Assembly: GCA_021234155.1 (NCBI GenBank)
Contig: JAJEKV010000165.1
Coordinates: 62,001-126,000, forward strand
Length of the DNA: 64,000 bases
DNA from: Isoetes taiwanensis
Lineage: Eukaryota > Streptophyta > Lycopodiopsida > Isoetales > Isoetaceae
Direction of reading: 5' to 3'
Made by a program: the position numbers and the translations under genes. Positions 1 to 11,492 of this stretch are shown one piece after another. The first letter of the stretch is position 1. The number at the start of each line of letters is the position of its first letter. The notes under the pieces are model-generated. The model saw only the letters and a list, made by a program, of their open reading frames with translations, was not told the DNA's origin and searched no databases.

Positions 1-2274
1 ACTGGAGCAGCAGGCAGGCTCATTGATGTCCTCGGGGCTGCTACAGAGAGGTGTTTTGGGAGAAGTCGCCCCAGGCAAACCTCGAGAGCTACAGCCTTTC
101 CGCGTAACCAGTGGTTCGATGCCGAGTGCAAAGAACACAAATGCTAGCTCCGCCAAGTCACAGACCCTGCTCTACGCTCGGATGCAGTGAAGCAATACCG
201 CACTTTCCTTAAGGCTAGAAAGGCCAGGTACATTGCAGTCCGTCAACAGGAAATGTTCTTCCTCCTGGAACGTCATCCCAGGACATTCTGGCGGAGAGTG
301 CTCAGGAGGCCAGTGCCGACAACAGGAAACATCACTCCAGACCAGTGTGGGGCAATACCTGCAACAGCTCTACAACCCGAGGGTGCATGGGCGGCATTAT
401 CCCCCCAGCAGGGCCCCGTACTGGAAATCATGGAGGCAGATAGCACAGGAGCTGCAACGTCTAGCCAATGGAAAAGCACCAGAACTTGATGGCATGCAGG
501 CAGAGTTACTCAAGTGTGCAGGACCATCCATGGTGCCGGTACTGACAGACATGTTCAACAAGGCATTGCAGGAAGGTTTCCCTCCGCAATGGACCAGGGT
601 TGTCCCAATCTATAAGGCAGGAGACCCGCATTGTCCAGCTAATTACCGGACCATCATGATCAGCTTAGTGTTTGCAAAGCTTCTCGCCGGGATCCTTGAG
701 CAGTAGTTGACAAGATGGGCAGAGGCAGCAGGAGTCCAGGCACTCACACAGGCAGGATTCAGGCCGAGGCACTCAACCATAGATCATATCTTCACGCTGC
801 GGACTCTGGTTGAGGACAACAGGAATCATCGGCAAGATCTGTATTGCTGCTTCGTAGACTTCACCAAGGCTTTTGACACTGTGCCTCGGGAAAAGCTGTG
901 GGCAAGATTGCAGCAGCTAAACATCCCTGCCGAAATGCAGAACGCAGTGTATAGGTTATATGAGACATGCACCGGCCGATTGCAAACAGTAGGCCAACCA
1001 TTCGAGAGCAGTATCGGGGTCCGCCAGGGATGCCCTCTCTCTTCCATACTATTGCCTGTATACTGATCAGCTGGAGAGATGGCTCGCTGATAAATGGAGG
1101 CACTGGGCTCACCTCCTACACCAGATCGTCAAGCAACTGATCTATGCTGACGATATGGACCTCCTAGCACACACTCAGGCAGACATGCAATGCCATCTCG
1201 ATGCCCTGGACACATTTTGCCAGGAGACTGACATGTGTGTCAACTTAGCCAAAACCAAGGTGGTTCTGGTATTGTCTGCACGCCAGCCACGGCCTCCAAT
1301 CCTCACTTATCGTGGCCAACATGTCAAAATGGTGCCTGCTTACAAATATTTGGGGGTGGAATTTCTGTCGGCCATGAACTGGGACAATTCCATCCGGCTG
1401 CGAGCCGCAGCGGGTTGGAAGGCACTCTATGAAATGGAGAGCAATAGTCACAAGGCAGAGCTGTATGATTGGACCCACCAATCGCACCTATTCAAGGTGC
1501 TAGTAGAACCCGTGCTTTTGTATGGGGTCGAGGTCTGGGGCCCGATGATTTTCCTCGACACTTGGAATGACGTGGAGCAGGTGCAGGAAGATTTCCTAGC
1601 ACATGCCCTGGGGGTGAAGTCCACAGTCCCATACTAGATACTGCTGCAGAAAACATGTTACTTGCCTCTTCAAAGGGGGGCCCTTGACAGACATATCGTC
1701 TATTTCCAGAAGGTGGCCAGCATGGACAATGCTCGTCTCCCTAACCTTGCTTACACTGTGGCAATGGGGCCTCAATGCCTAAAAGTCTGCTGGAGGAAAA
1801 AGAGAGCTCAGTGGCTGGTCAGATGGAATGTGCAGGAGCACAGGTGCAACCAAGTGCAAACGAAGGCAGATCGCCGCAGCCTTAGACAGTACCTTGACGC
1901 ATGCTTCCTCAGTAAGCTATGGGATGCCAGCACCCTTGAACAGGTCAAGATGACACATTATCACCGCCATATAAATCCCATGTTGGAGCGAGGCCCGTAA
2001 TGCTACCTGCGCACTCATCTACCCATGAAAAAGTGCATATCCATTGCCTCTATCCGCACAGGTGCACACCCTCTCTGGATTGAGACAGGAAGATGGGTTG
2101 GGGAGCTGCGTCAGGAGAGGCTTTGTCAACGCTGCCAGGTTAGAGCTGTGGAAGACGAATGCCACACCCTTCAGAGTTGTCTGGCATATGATGACCTTCG
2201 GATAGGATATGCTGAGCTACGCCAATTGGTCTCCGTGGACGATAAAAATCCTATTCTATTCGATTCTATCCTTT
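1..2274 (+). mobile_element. Decayed non-LTR retrotransposon (LINE), 3' part
   Basis: The stretch carries the linker, reverse transcriptase and C-terminal zinc-finger region of a LINE ORF2. The 5' part, including most of the endonuclease, lies outside the window. The element ends in a short pentanucleotide tail (CCTATTCTATTC, about 2252-2274) in place of poly(A). The related minus-strand fragment at 9168-10010 ends with the same tail and the same sequence just before it, which fixes the 3' end. It belongs to a different lineage from the L1-type LINE at 25303-49421. Confidence 0.85.
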
Positions 2275-2276
2275 AA
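95..2276 (+). pseudogene. LINE ORF2 reverse transcriptase pseudogene
   Basis: Reverse transcriptase for target-primed retrotransposition. In order I see a linker (QWFDAECKE, near 110), a fingers region (GKAPELDGMQAELLK), motif A (FVDFTKAFDTV, about 853-885), motif B (RQGCPLSS), motif C (YADDMDLL, about 1143-1166), a thumb segment (LLYGVEVWG) and a terminal zinc finger with the CX2C...HX4C arrangement (RLCQRC then EDECHTLQSC, about 2120-2180). The frame shifts near 350 and again near 1050, and in-frame stops sit at 704, 1635 and 1998. The catalytic aspartates survive, so decay is by stops and indels. It cannot make a full protein. Confidence 0.88.
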
Positions 2277-3330
2277 GCAGCGGCCAAAGCAAGATGTGGT
2301 GCCATGGAATGCTATGCTTATAGCTTGCTGAGGACATGAACATGGAGAAGACATGCTCAAAGGTCTTAGGAAAATACAACTCAGATACACAGCTCCAAAC
2401 CAAATCACATTTGAAAATTGCAATTGTTTTCCCTATTTATAAGCGTTATGACACGACGGACGATGGTTTTTGTAAGTTTGCATCTATGATGTAAGTAACT
2501 ACACCAGCTTGTAGCGTTTCTTATAACATGTCTAGAATTACTATTTTGAGTGTCTCTACGCTTTCAATGCTTTTAAAAATTCTTGTTCTTTCTTGTTCTG
2601 TATTGCATAACTTGATGGATCATTTTAGGTTACAAGTAACAAAAATACGTCTTCAAGTGATGTTTAAATCCCAAAATGGGATATAGAATTTTGAAAAAAA
2701 TGTTCAAATCTCTAGTGTATCTCCAAAAAAGCACAAAACTTGATGATTTTGGAGGAATCTTTGGAATATTCTATTTAAAGTGAATTTAGCAAAATAAGTG
2801 CATTTAATTTCAAACGTTGTTTTTATTGGTGTCTGCCCAATTTGATAGTTTGCCCTTAGTCATTGATGCAAATAGCTTTAGCATAATGCAAAAAACATTT
2901 GACTTCTCGAAACTACGAAGCAAACTCTTCCATGCCTAGATCATCATCAACTTGTTCACTCTTTGTAGGTGAACTACCTCTGCCTTTTTCCATGGGGGAT
3001 ACGAAATGGCCGCAGGTGCTAGGTGCCCAAATGTTCTGGCTCAACCCCTCCGTTTATATAAATGCCAGTTAATTTGTAGTGCATAAATTAAATTTTGGAC
3101 ATGTTTTAGAATCCACATTCTGGATTCTAAGCATTCAAAACGCGCTTGCACAACTTTATTCTGCTTCGCCCTAATTTGTGTATTCGCCAAAAGTCATGGC
3201 AACCTTGTGGACCCCAAATCCTAAAGATGAGAACCTTGATAGGGATGCCCACCAAACTCCAGCACAAACCCAGACCTAGCCCTTGATGCAGTCACATCCA
3301 CGACCTGATGGCGCCTTCATGACGGGCTCC
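2277..3330. other. Non-coding AT-rich stretch
   Basis: No gene, RNA or clear repeat recognised between the LINE tail and the coding-like block at 3332. Confidence 0.6.
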
Positions 3331-3331
3331 T

Positions 3332-3770
3332 TTGAGGTCCATCACAAAAATGGCCAAATTAGACAACAAAGGCAACGAGAATTCTCTTTATGAGAAGAGA
3401 GGTCCAAGCAATGGCTCAGTCAACTGCTTTGATCAGGCGACACATCAGGCATTGATGGAGAGCTGGAGGCAGATCCAGGTGAGAGTTGAGAATAACACTA
3501 CTCGGATTGTAGGCCTGGCAAAAGAGATACATTCCTCAATATCCCAAGTGCTCAAAAAGCAACTGGCTACAGAGAAACAACAGGCTGCAGGGATGGAGGC
3601 CTACAACTGTTGGCTGGAGGACAACATCCAGTTGGTGCAATTCGAAAGCATCAGTATAAGGTAGGTTTCACTGACATACAGGCAAGGCTGAAAATTGAAG
3701 AGCTGCCCTTATTTTTTTTGAACGTCATTCCAAAATGGGCTTTCAAATTGCATGGCATAATTTAAATTAG
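3332..3770 (+). pseudogene. Broken coding fragment, unknown family
   Basis: An open stretch of 110 codons ends at 3664. A diverged copy lies at 24928-25141. The second half of both copies shares the phrase EKQ.AA.MEA and then, in another frame, QARLKVEGLPLLFFEH. The copy here needs a frameshift near 3650 to keep that match. The first half is Q/E-rich and could form a coiled coil. The layout (coiled coil followed by a small basic domain) would fit an ORF1-type retroelement protein, but I cannot name the family. The two copies diverge to the left of about 3566 and 24928, which marks the left edge of the duplicated segment. Confidence 0.4.
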
Positions 3771-3959
3771 ACTTTCATTTGCATTGTTAATGTAAACAAT
3801 GCATGGGCTTTTTTTTTCCACTTAAAATACTTAAGAGGGACAACTCACAGCAAATCATTTAATTCATAACAATTTAAAACATGAGCGCTAAATATATAAA
3901 AATCATATGAACATCGTCAATTTTCAGAAAATGAATAAAAACATTAATGCTCATTTAAG

Positions 3960-5330
3960 CTGAGCGTTCTTCGATTCTTCTTCTCATTTCAAAGATTAAA
4001 AGCGCCATCAATATCAAGCTTCTCTTCTTTTGGTCATGTCAAGGATAAAAACATGAGCTCATCTAGCATCTTCAAGTCAAGACGAAAGTAATCATCATCT
4101 TTTATGTAGTTTTGCTTTGAAAACCCTCTTTCACAAATGGGTGTACAGTAGGAAGCACTAGTATAATTTGCCACAAGTTGGCCAATTGTGGGCGAGCTAT
4201 AAACCACATATCTTCATCACAACATCGTTCCCAAAAATCACTCATTTTCCATTTTTGACGTACCTTCTCCATTTTGCCAAAAATATTCACTAACTTTCCT
4301 TTGCAACCATGTGCATCAACCAAGGGATTTGGACCATTACCAAATTTGTGTACCAAGTGATGTAACCATTGGGATGCTTTGGCTTGAAGGAACTTTACAT
4401 CACGTGGATAATCTCTTGGGATAAACAACTTTGCACCCTCAAAAATATCCATATCATCAAAGTTTTCGTCAATCAGTCAACCATAAACTTTACATATCTC
4501 TTCCTGAATGCAATGCAAGCTTCCTTAGAATTCAACATACAATGTGTGTCTTTTCGTATGCATGAGACCGAAAGGTAACGTATGAACATGTATCATACCT
4601 TGGTTGTCCATAAATTGAACACGCCCATGCTCCTTTTTGTAGCTTCCAAGCCCATGAGCCTCACAACTCTTTTCATGGCATCTCCTCTAGAAAGCCAACA
4701 CACTTCACGGATCTAAAGCAAATTCAACTTCTTTTTTGAAAAACACTTGACATTATCTTGGAGGAAGGAATGCCTTTTAGATGATCTTTCCACCCAACTT
4801 GTAGCCAACTTATTCAATGTCCTAAATTCAGGGATAAATTGATATGCATCAGGCATGGCTAAAGTCTCTCTATATGCTCTACAATGAACACTTAAAAGAT
4901 GTGGTATTTCCATTTGAAATCTCGTTGCTGCTCTAGTTTATAAGTCAACCATGGCACTTTCCCCATTGGATCCAAAACCACCCATCCTTTGCATATCAAA
5001 ACTTAGTCCTTCCAAAAGACACTTCAATGCACCATATATATCATTTGCACCTCCACTACTCACATTCAACAACTTCAAGAATTTAGTAACAGGCAATCCC
5101 TTACTTGCATCTTTCAAGAATGTAATGTACATAATAAGGTGTTGATCTAAAGAATTGGACATCTACATCTCCAAAGTAGGATTGTACCATGTGTCTGGAG
5201 TTAGGCATTGGTAACATTAATTTATTATAAAAGGAGATAGATGAACTATTTCTATTGGGATTGTTTGTTCCAGACGCAGCTCCTAATGTATCCTCAACGA
5301 TCATGCTTGATTGTTTTTGTTTTTGGCAAT
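3960..5330 (-). pseudogene. hAT-superfamily transposase-like pseudogene (copy A)
   Basis: Reading the minus strand from 5330 to 3960 gives pieces of a ZNF862/hAT-like transposase. There is a catalytic-core piece (LDQHLIMYITFLKDASKG, then VTKFLKLLNVSSGGANDIYG and GFGSNGESAMVD, about 5160-4940), then PHLLSVHCRAYRETLAMPDA (about 4900), and near 4150 a C-terminal dimerisation-type segment (NLWQIILVLP..., followed in another frame by KDDDY.RLDLKMLDELMFL). The pieces lie in different frames with stops between them. Copy B (49480-51540) has the same pieces plus one segment missing here. I see no terminal inverted repeats, so the element edges are unknown. A domesticated gene is unlikely given the breaks. 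Confidence 0.72.
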
Positions 5331-5339
5331 GACCAAAGT

Positions 5340-6280
5340 ATGATCTCAAACGGCAATTAAAGGCGCATGCATGAGAAATGGGGAGACAACTTCATCAACA
5401 TGATGTATCAAACAAATCCAATTGCATTACTTGATAGAGCTAAGACGGCTAATTCACTAACTTGAATAAACAAAAGAAGGTTAACTGCTCCCATGTTGGT
5501 CGAGCGTTTGCCATGGCTTTGTAGAAAATGTTAAACTTTGGTTATCAATTACCTTAGAAACAAGCCAAAACGGGTTTGCAGTCACACCAATCATACATCA
5601 TATTGTAAACAAACACAATCCCAATACCAACACACCAATTGTGCAATGAGATGGCATGCCATCACAAAATGGAGAATCACACGAGATAAAGGTTGTCTAT
5701 AGTGCCATTGTAAATTTTGGTGTTTATATGTGCTTGGTAAGCAAGCCTAGGAAAGAATTTACCATGTTGAACGTGGGTACAAGCTAATTCTATGCATTAC
5801 TAGTTAGTATCTGGTATCACCATGGAACCTACATAAAACCGCAACTGCTAGACAATACCAGTGTTCCCATTTCTATCTTTTGTAACTATTGTATGAATTC
5901 CAAGAAACACAATATTTCCTAAATTTACACCAGGTTCCATTGAAGTTTCTGAATAAAAGAAATGGCATCACCAATCTTCTATTTGATGTTATGATTCATT
6001 GGGTTATTACCTAATCTTATATATGATTGATGTTTTCATTTAACTGAAAACCAAATTCCGAGCAAAAAATTTTATATACATGCAGGAAAGAATGTAGTAC
6101 AATGGCAGAATCATGACAATGGCAGATCATGAAGATGACTAGAATATCAATGAAGATCATTGGGATGTCTGCAGGAATTTCAAATTTGTGTTGCAAAACT
6201 AGACCATCTGGTATGGTGCTAGCAAGCCATGGTCACGGACATATAAAACAAAGCATTTCTGTATACATCTGGGACTTCTT
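5340..6280. other. Non-coding stretch shared by both duplication copies
   Basis: It aligns with 56110-57100 of copy B with small indels. No gene recognised. Confidence 0.6.
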
Positions 6281-6287
6281 AGTTCCT

Positions 6288-6435
6288 GGATCCATAGATC
6301 CAAAAGGGCTCATGTAAGGGGAGCAATCTGAACTTGATTCTTCAGATAGGCTTACAAGCAGTTGAACCCACAAGCTCAGGGGCTATTGCAGTTTTCACCT
6401 AATTCCTGCAAGCCTGCTTTGGATCCCGCCCTAGA
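6288..6435 (-). pseudogene. Broken member of the 74-codon gene family (A0)
   Basis: The minus strand resembles the intact genes at 6504-6728 and 8926-9150: the end of the gene (TCCATAGATCCA...GGCTCATGTAAG on the plus strand), the centre (GAACCCACAAGCTC) and the start (CTTTGGATCCCGCC) are all recognisable. The middle is deleted, frames are lost and the start codon is gone. The copy-B counterpart is at 57108-57240. Confidence 0.7.
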
Positions 6436-6503
6436 GAAGAAGAGTAAGGCCATGGCCATGGACAGTGAGAACAGCATTGGAGCTGTGTAACATTTGGGGC
6501 TTT

Positions 6504-6728
6504 TCAATCCATGCCACAAATTATATCCCGGCTCTCAACTGAGTCCAGAGATTCACAACGGCTCATGTAAGAAGAACAATCTGAACCTGACCCTTCAGAC
6601 GAAGAAGAGGAGCCACTAAAATGCTTAAGCTTGCGCAACATAGATCTAATCGAACCTACGAGCTCCAAAGCTATTGTAGCCTTCACTTGGCCTCTGCGTG
6701 CCAGCTTTTTGCACTTGGATCCTGCCAT
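6504..6728 (-). CDS. Small Ser-rich protein, 74 aa family (A1)
   Basis: Unknown function. One of four intact members in the window (with 8926-9150, 57307-57531 and 59679-59903). The protein begins MAGSKCKKLARRGQVKA, a basic N-terminus of about 20 residues. A short hydrophobic and basic stretch follows (ELVGSIRSMLRKLKHF), then a serine-rich acidic tail with spaced cysteines (SGSDCSSYMSRCES) ending CGMD. There is no signal peptide or membrane segment. The start is supported by conservation in all four copies and by a pyrimidine-rich leader with a TATA box about 95 bases upstream. Compared with its copy-B partner I count about five amino-acid differences and no indels. Short length, matched ends and a conserved promoter argue for a real gene. 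Confidence 0.7.
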   Translation of the reverse strand: MAGSKCKKLARRGQVKATIALELVGSIRSMLRKLKHFSGSSSSSEGSGSDCSSYMSRCESLDSVESRDIICGMD

Positions 6729-6822
6729 AACTAAGATGTAAAGAAGAACGCCTGAATTGAGAACTCTGAAGAAGAGAAAGAGGAAGCGGATGCTGTTGTT
6801 GGATCGAGCATGCAATGGCCAT

Positions 6823-6864
6823 CTTATAAAGCAAGTGTAAATTGTAAAGCACATGGTCTGTTCC
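6823..6864 (-). promoter_or_regulatory. Promoter of A1 with TATA box and upstream motif
   Basis: On the minus strand GCTTTATAAG (6823-6832) lies about 95 bases upstream of the A1 start. Between them is a CT-rich leader typical of plant 5' UTRs. A second element with core CACATGGTCTGTT (plus strand, 6846-6864) sits just upstream. A near-identical motif precedes the TATA boxes of both A2 and B2, but the equivalent block is deleted at B1. Confidence 0.55.
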
Positions 6865-6869
6865 AACTT

Positions 6870-8700
6870 GTAAGTACATCTTGCTCAATTTTTTATGTTG
6901 CAATTAGCATTTAAGCACATGACTTGTCTTGTTTTCTGAAACAACCTCATGTTGTTAAGCCATTGTCCTTTACTGGCCTCATGGCATTCATAATGCGCTA
7001 TCAAAGGGCAGATGACCACAGTCTGATTTCAAAAGACAAGTTGTGGCTAGCGCAGCAGACAGTGGGTTCAACATGTTGTCACGAATTCATTCTTTCGACT
7101 GGTCTATGCATATCAGCTATTGGCCTCTGATTATAGAATGGTTGTTCCCATGTTGCTTGTCGCAGTTTTGTAGACGATGTCAACTTAAACTCTAGTTATA
7201 ATTGTGTCATATGCTTGTTATACATTAAAAACAAGCAAAAAATCGTGTTGGAGATGATAATGCTGATACTGGGACTCCTGCTCATTAAGGAATTTGTAAT
7301 TTGTGAAGCACATGGTTTGTTCCAAGCTGTCAGTACTGCTGTTCAATTGTTGTTTTCCTTTAAATTCATGTATAATAAGCACATGCTGTTCCAAGACAGC
7401 CATGCTTGATTTTTAATGTCAAGGTTGTTGTCCTGATCTGAAAATGCATCTTCCTAAAATAATCATCCTTAGCTCACATCTGCTTGAAAATGCCACTCCA
7501 ACAGCACTTATGAGTACCTCTTTATCCGGAGCCACAAAGTTATTTAGAAAACATCCCTTCAATGTCTATACTACTTTTTGCTGGGTAACATAGCAAAACG
7601 TGTCGAATTGAAATGCACTATGTGCTGTATGTACATTCTATTCTAATCAAAGGTGTCTTTGCTCCACGTCATGTAAAAAGCCTTAAAGGTTTGCTGCTGA
7701 GATGCATTGACAATGTATAGCCATCTGTGAACTTTGTCGCATTCTTGTGAATCTAAGAATATCATTGCTTCTTGGTCTTCATTGGCTATCATAATTGGAA
7801 ATGGCCTCAATGTGCACCTATTGCATAATGGGCCAATACTTAATCAGCCACTTACAGCTTGTCTCCTTCCCACTTACAGTCGGTTAACTTCCAATAATAT
7901 TAATCTCAAAAGCACAGTTGACATAAACATTCTCACTGTTTAGTTTCCATCAACAAAGAAAGTAGAAAACAATTTCCTCTGGCAGTACATATCTTTTACT
8001 TAAGTGACTTATCAATTGAAGCTGTTTAAGGGGCACAAGACCAATGATTTGCTCGAAATTGTCAGCCTGAAATAGCATATGAAATTGACCTGCAAGAATT
8101 ATAAGAATAGACTTTATTGAGATTATGCAAGTGTATGTAATACCTGATATTAGCAGCTCATTGATATTGCAAAAGAAACACCAAGCTATGTATGCTTTAA
8201 AGACTGGCCTCTCTTCGTAATTATGATCTGGTATCAGGCTGTTCATGGCTTGTTAGGTGACAATTGTGGTTTCAAAGATAATGTACAAAATATACCAAAT
8301 GGTCTACAGTAGAAATAGAAGCAGAAAATAAAGCCAAAGACCAACTACTAGAGATGGCACCAGGAATCTTGAGTACCATTTACATGAGAAACATACTTAT
8401 ATTGGTCAAGTCAAGATCCTTTTATATTGGTCAGATCCTTGAGCCTTCTCTGTTAGAACGTGATCCTCTGATCTTAAAGATTTGGCATTTTATTCATTCG
8501 TCAGCTCTAACTGCGAGGCAAAGTTTAATTGATAATAACATCGCATTGCTGAAATCAAATTGGACGTTGCCAATCAAGTGAATGCAATAAATTTGAGCAA
8601 AAATCTTGTATTCATTTTCAAATAATAACATTGCAGATCAAAGTCATGTAGCACAACAAAAGGTGAATGAACAAGTTGGAGCAAAAAACTTGTACTGAGT
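6870..8700. other. Spacer between array genes, shared with copy B
   Basis: It aligns with 57640-59470. It holds another CACATGGT.TGTTCC motif at about 7305-7325. On the minus strand 8246-7950 is open over 98 codons and contains an intron-like block (GTATTACATA...TTCTTGCAG, about 8149-8096). The copy-B version has small deletions there, so I do not call a gene. The plus-strand open stretch 8354-8581 is also present in copy B, without family resemblance. Confidence 0.5.
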
Positions 8701-8925
8701 TTTCAACATAATAACATTGCAGATCAGAAATCATTTAACAGTGCGAAACATATCTGCGGAGCAGAGGCCGAGGCAGATCTTTGCTGCTTCCAGTAGCGAT
8801 TCCCTTGGAGTGGCTCTCATTTAACTGGAAAGTAGGATCTGCCAACAGCGAGCACCAGATGTGGTGCAGACCATTGGCCATGGAAATTAAGAACAGCATT
8901 GGAGCTGTGTAACATTTGGGGCTTC

Positions 8926-9150
8926 TTAGTCCATGCCACAAATTAGATCCTGGCTCTCAATTGAATCCATAGATCCACAGCGGCTCACGTAAGAAGAGCA
9001 ATCTGAACCTGATTCTTGAGATGTAGATGAGGAGCCACTAGAATGCTTGAGCTTGCGAATAACAGATCTAATAGAACCCACGAGCTCTGAAGCTATTGCA
9101 GCCTTCACTTGACCCCTGCGTGCCTGCTTTCTGCACATGGATCCTGCCAT
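8926..9150 (-). CDS. Small Ser-rich protein, 74 aa family (A2)
   Basis: Second intact member in copy A, function unknown. The protein begins MAGSMCRKQARRGQVKAA, continues SELVGSIRSVIRKLKH and ends in a serine-rich tail with SDCSSYVSRCGS and ICGMD. It differs from its copy-B partner (59679-59903) at a single residue (Met for Lys at position 5). An 840-bp LINE fragment (9168-10010) lies only 17 bases upstream of the start codon and separates it from the TATA box at 10107-10113. In copy B that distance is 84 bases. A2 may therefore be silent or be driven by sequence inside the LINE, despite its intact coding region. Confidence 0.7.
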   Translation of the reverse strand: MAGSMCRKQARRGQVKAAIASELVGSIRSVIRKLKHSSGSSSTSQESGSDCSSYVSRCGSMDSIESQDLICGMD

Positions 9151-9167
9151 ATCTAAGATGTAAAGAA

Positions 9168-10010
9168 TAGAATAGAATAGAATAGGTTTTTAGCGTCCTC
9201 GGAGACCAATTGGCCTATGGGACCCAAACAAGAAAGAGAGCAGCAAGCATATTACTGACAGGATTAAAAAACCCCCGCCCCGAAGGGTTTTCGAGGGAAA
9301 AACCTTAGCGCATTAATAAAATCACAATTGACGTTGCATAAGACAGTTCAATACCGTCCCGTAGGACATAAACGAAGTCCGCATCCATAACCTCCCGGAG
9401 GTATGACCCCAACAAACCCAGCGGCCAGGTGCCAATAACCGATGCAACGGGCGGCGGGCACTAATGTCGAACATATCGCTGCTGGATGTGGGCAAATCTT
9501 TTAACCGAGGGCATGACATTCATCCTCAATCGCTACGGTGGCAACACCGGCAAAAGCCTTTGCTCGTGCTTCCACGAGCCCAACGCCTGTTTCAATCCGG
9601 AGGCGATGTGCCCCCGCGGCGAATAGAAGCTATAAGCTGCGTTTCTTCATGGGTAGCCGGGTGTACAAGTATGGTGTGGGCCTCTTGTGAGCCTAGGATT
9701 GACCTCGGCTGGCGATAGTGTGCCCGACAACATGCGCCATAGCCTCGCATCCCACAGCTTGCGAAGGAAAGTAGCATCAAGGTATAGTTTTAGTGCCTCG
9801 CGATCTTTCTTTGTCCTGACCTGGACGCATCTGTTTGCCTGCACACCCCAGCGTGAGAACCACTGAGCCTGCTTGTCTTTCCAGCAGGATTTCAGGCGTT
9901 GGGGACCCATTGCCGTGGCCAAAGCAAGGCGGGGCAAGCGTGTATCAGCCATAGCGACCACCTTTTGGAAGTAAACGATATGGCGTTCCAATGCAGCCCG
10001 TTGAAGGGGT
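9168..10010 (-). mobile_element. 5'-truncated LINE in the leader of A2
   Basis: On the minus strand this is the 3' end of the same LINE family as 1-2274. The coding match (DRHIVYFQKV.SM.NARLP.LA.. versus ERHIVYFQKVVAMADTRLPR) starts at about 9990. The tail is a pentanucleotide repeat, (TATTC)n on the minus strand, at 9168-9187. Flanks AAGAA (9163-9167) and AAGAA (10011-10015) could be a short target-site duplication. Copy B (about 59903-59935) is an empty site. The insertion therefore happened after the segment was duplicated, or was never fixed in copy B. Confidence 0.85.
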
Positions 10011-10015
10011 AAGAA

Positions 10016-10075
10016 GCCGGAACAGAACTGAAGAAGAGAAGAATGCCGGAACAGAACTGAAGAAGAGAAGAAGAG
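10016..10075. repeat. 29-bp tandem duplication in the A2 leader
   Basis: Two copies of a 29-bp unit starting GCCGGAACAGAACTGAAG lie side by side. Copy B has one. Confidence 0.8.
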
Positions 10076-10106
10076 AGGATGATCTTGTTGGATCTAGCAC
10101 TATGGC

Positions 10107-10200
10107 TTTTATAGAGCAAGTATAAATTATAAAACCACATGGTCTGTTGCAACTTGTAAGGAAAAGACTTTTAAATTATAAAACCACATGGTCTGTTTCC
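10107..10200 (-). promoter_or_regulatory. Displaced promoter of A2
   Basis: On the minus strand CTCTATAAAAGCC (TATA at 10107-10113) lies upstream of a CT-rich leader and is base-for-base matched by the B2 promoter at 59987-59993. Two copies of the CCACATGGTCTGTT motif follow upstream (about 10136-10150 and 10184-10198). The LINE at 9168-10010 now stands between this promoter and the A2 start. Confidence 0.6.
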
Positions 10201-11190
10201 ATGAGTTGCATGTGCAAATAAGCACGTGCTCTGCCAAGTACTTGTCGTGTTTCCTTCAACAGCCTCTAGTTTATGCTTTATACTTTATATTATGCTGCCC
10301 TCGTAGCCATTCATACTGCCTTCATGATCTGAAAGACAATCTGGCTCACGCATTAGAAATGGGTGACAATTTAACATGGTGTATCACACCAAACGAATTC
10401 ATATTCATTATCTAACTGGCAACCTTGAGTAAACTATAGAAGATTAAATTATGTGCTGGGGCAAACTTAAAGAAACTGAATTATGCACATGTAAGTTGAT
10501 TTCTGGTTATACAACTCTTGTTCCCATGCTGCCCAATGCTTTTCATTGCTTAGTAGACAATGTCAACTTAAACTCTAGTTATCAATTGCTTGTTCTCATC
10601 TTTAGAACAAGCAAAAGCATGTTTGCACTGCCACCAAACATGCATCTTATATGGTAAAGAGTAAATCAATGCGTATATGGAGATGGCATGCCATTATTAG
10701 ATGCGTATATGTGGTTACAAATTACAAAACAGAAAGATGGAGATAGAAATTTTCAGTAAGCTTCTTTCTCTGTGGTAACTGAAGCGTTGCCATGTTTAAA
10801 CTTTAATAGGCAACACTTCTAATATCAGGCAAAGAATAGATTATAGAACTAGTATTGATGAATTCTACTCTTCCCTGACAACAATTATTTCTTCTAATTA
10901 TTGCTTGAGTGAAGTTTCTGAAGATAAGAAAGTTGCATCTCCCTTCTATTTGACACACAATGAGTTGTTGAGTCCTTAAATATTTATGTCAGGCCTTGTC
11001 ATTCAACTCAATGCCAAATTTCGAGCAAAAACTTCATAAATATAAGAGATAATGTACAACGGCAGGTCAGTCAAGAACATTAATATGTCTGCAAGATAAT
11101 GGCCAGGGAATTTCTCGCTTGCCACTGTAAGAGAAGCTAGATCATCTGGTATGGCAATAGCAAGCCAGAGTCATGGACATATAAAACAGA
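10200..11190. other. Spacer, partly shared with copy B
   Basis: 10200-10700 aligns with 60080-60560. The stretch 10720-11105 is missing from copy B. No gene recognised. Confidence 0.55.
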
Positions 11191-11199
11191 GCGTTTGGC

Positions 11200-11425
11200 T
11201 CCCTACTCACTGCCACAAACTAATTCCTGGCCATCAAATGGGCCCATAGACCCAAAATTGCTCATGTAGAGAGAGTAATCTGGACTTGATTCTTCAGATC
11301 TGTACGAGAACCACTGGAACGCTTATGCTTTCGAATTGCACAAGCAATTGAACCCATAAGCTATTGCAGCTATCACCACCTCTGCTGGCCTGCTTTCTAG
11401 ACTTGGATCCTCCTGCCATAGCTAA
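11200..11425 (-). pseudogene. Broken member of the 74-codon gene family (A3)
   Basis: The minus strand starts with ATGGCAGGAGGATCC and keeps the K.RKQA.RGG beginning and the acidic serine-rich end in pieces, but small deletions and a stop disrupt the frame. The counterpart 60740-60960 is broken in the same way, so this member was probably dead before the duplication. No TATA box in the expected place. Confidence 0.68.
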
Positions 11426-11492
11426 ACTCTAAAGAAGAAGGATGCCAGGATTGAACAGAGGAGGATTTGTTGGGTCTTTGGCCAACGGGGGT

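Noticed and set aside
8735-8941. 68-codon open stretch identical in copies A and B (59488-59694)
   Set aside because: It lacks an ATG, overlaps the end of the 74-codon gene in another frame and lies in its 3' flank; identity is explained by the recent duplication.
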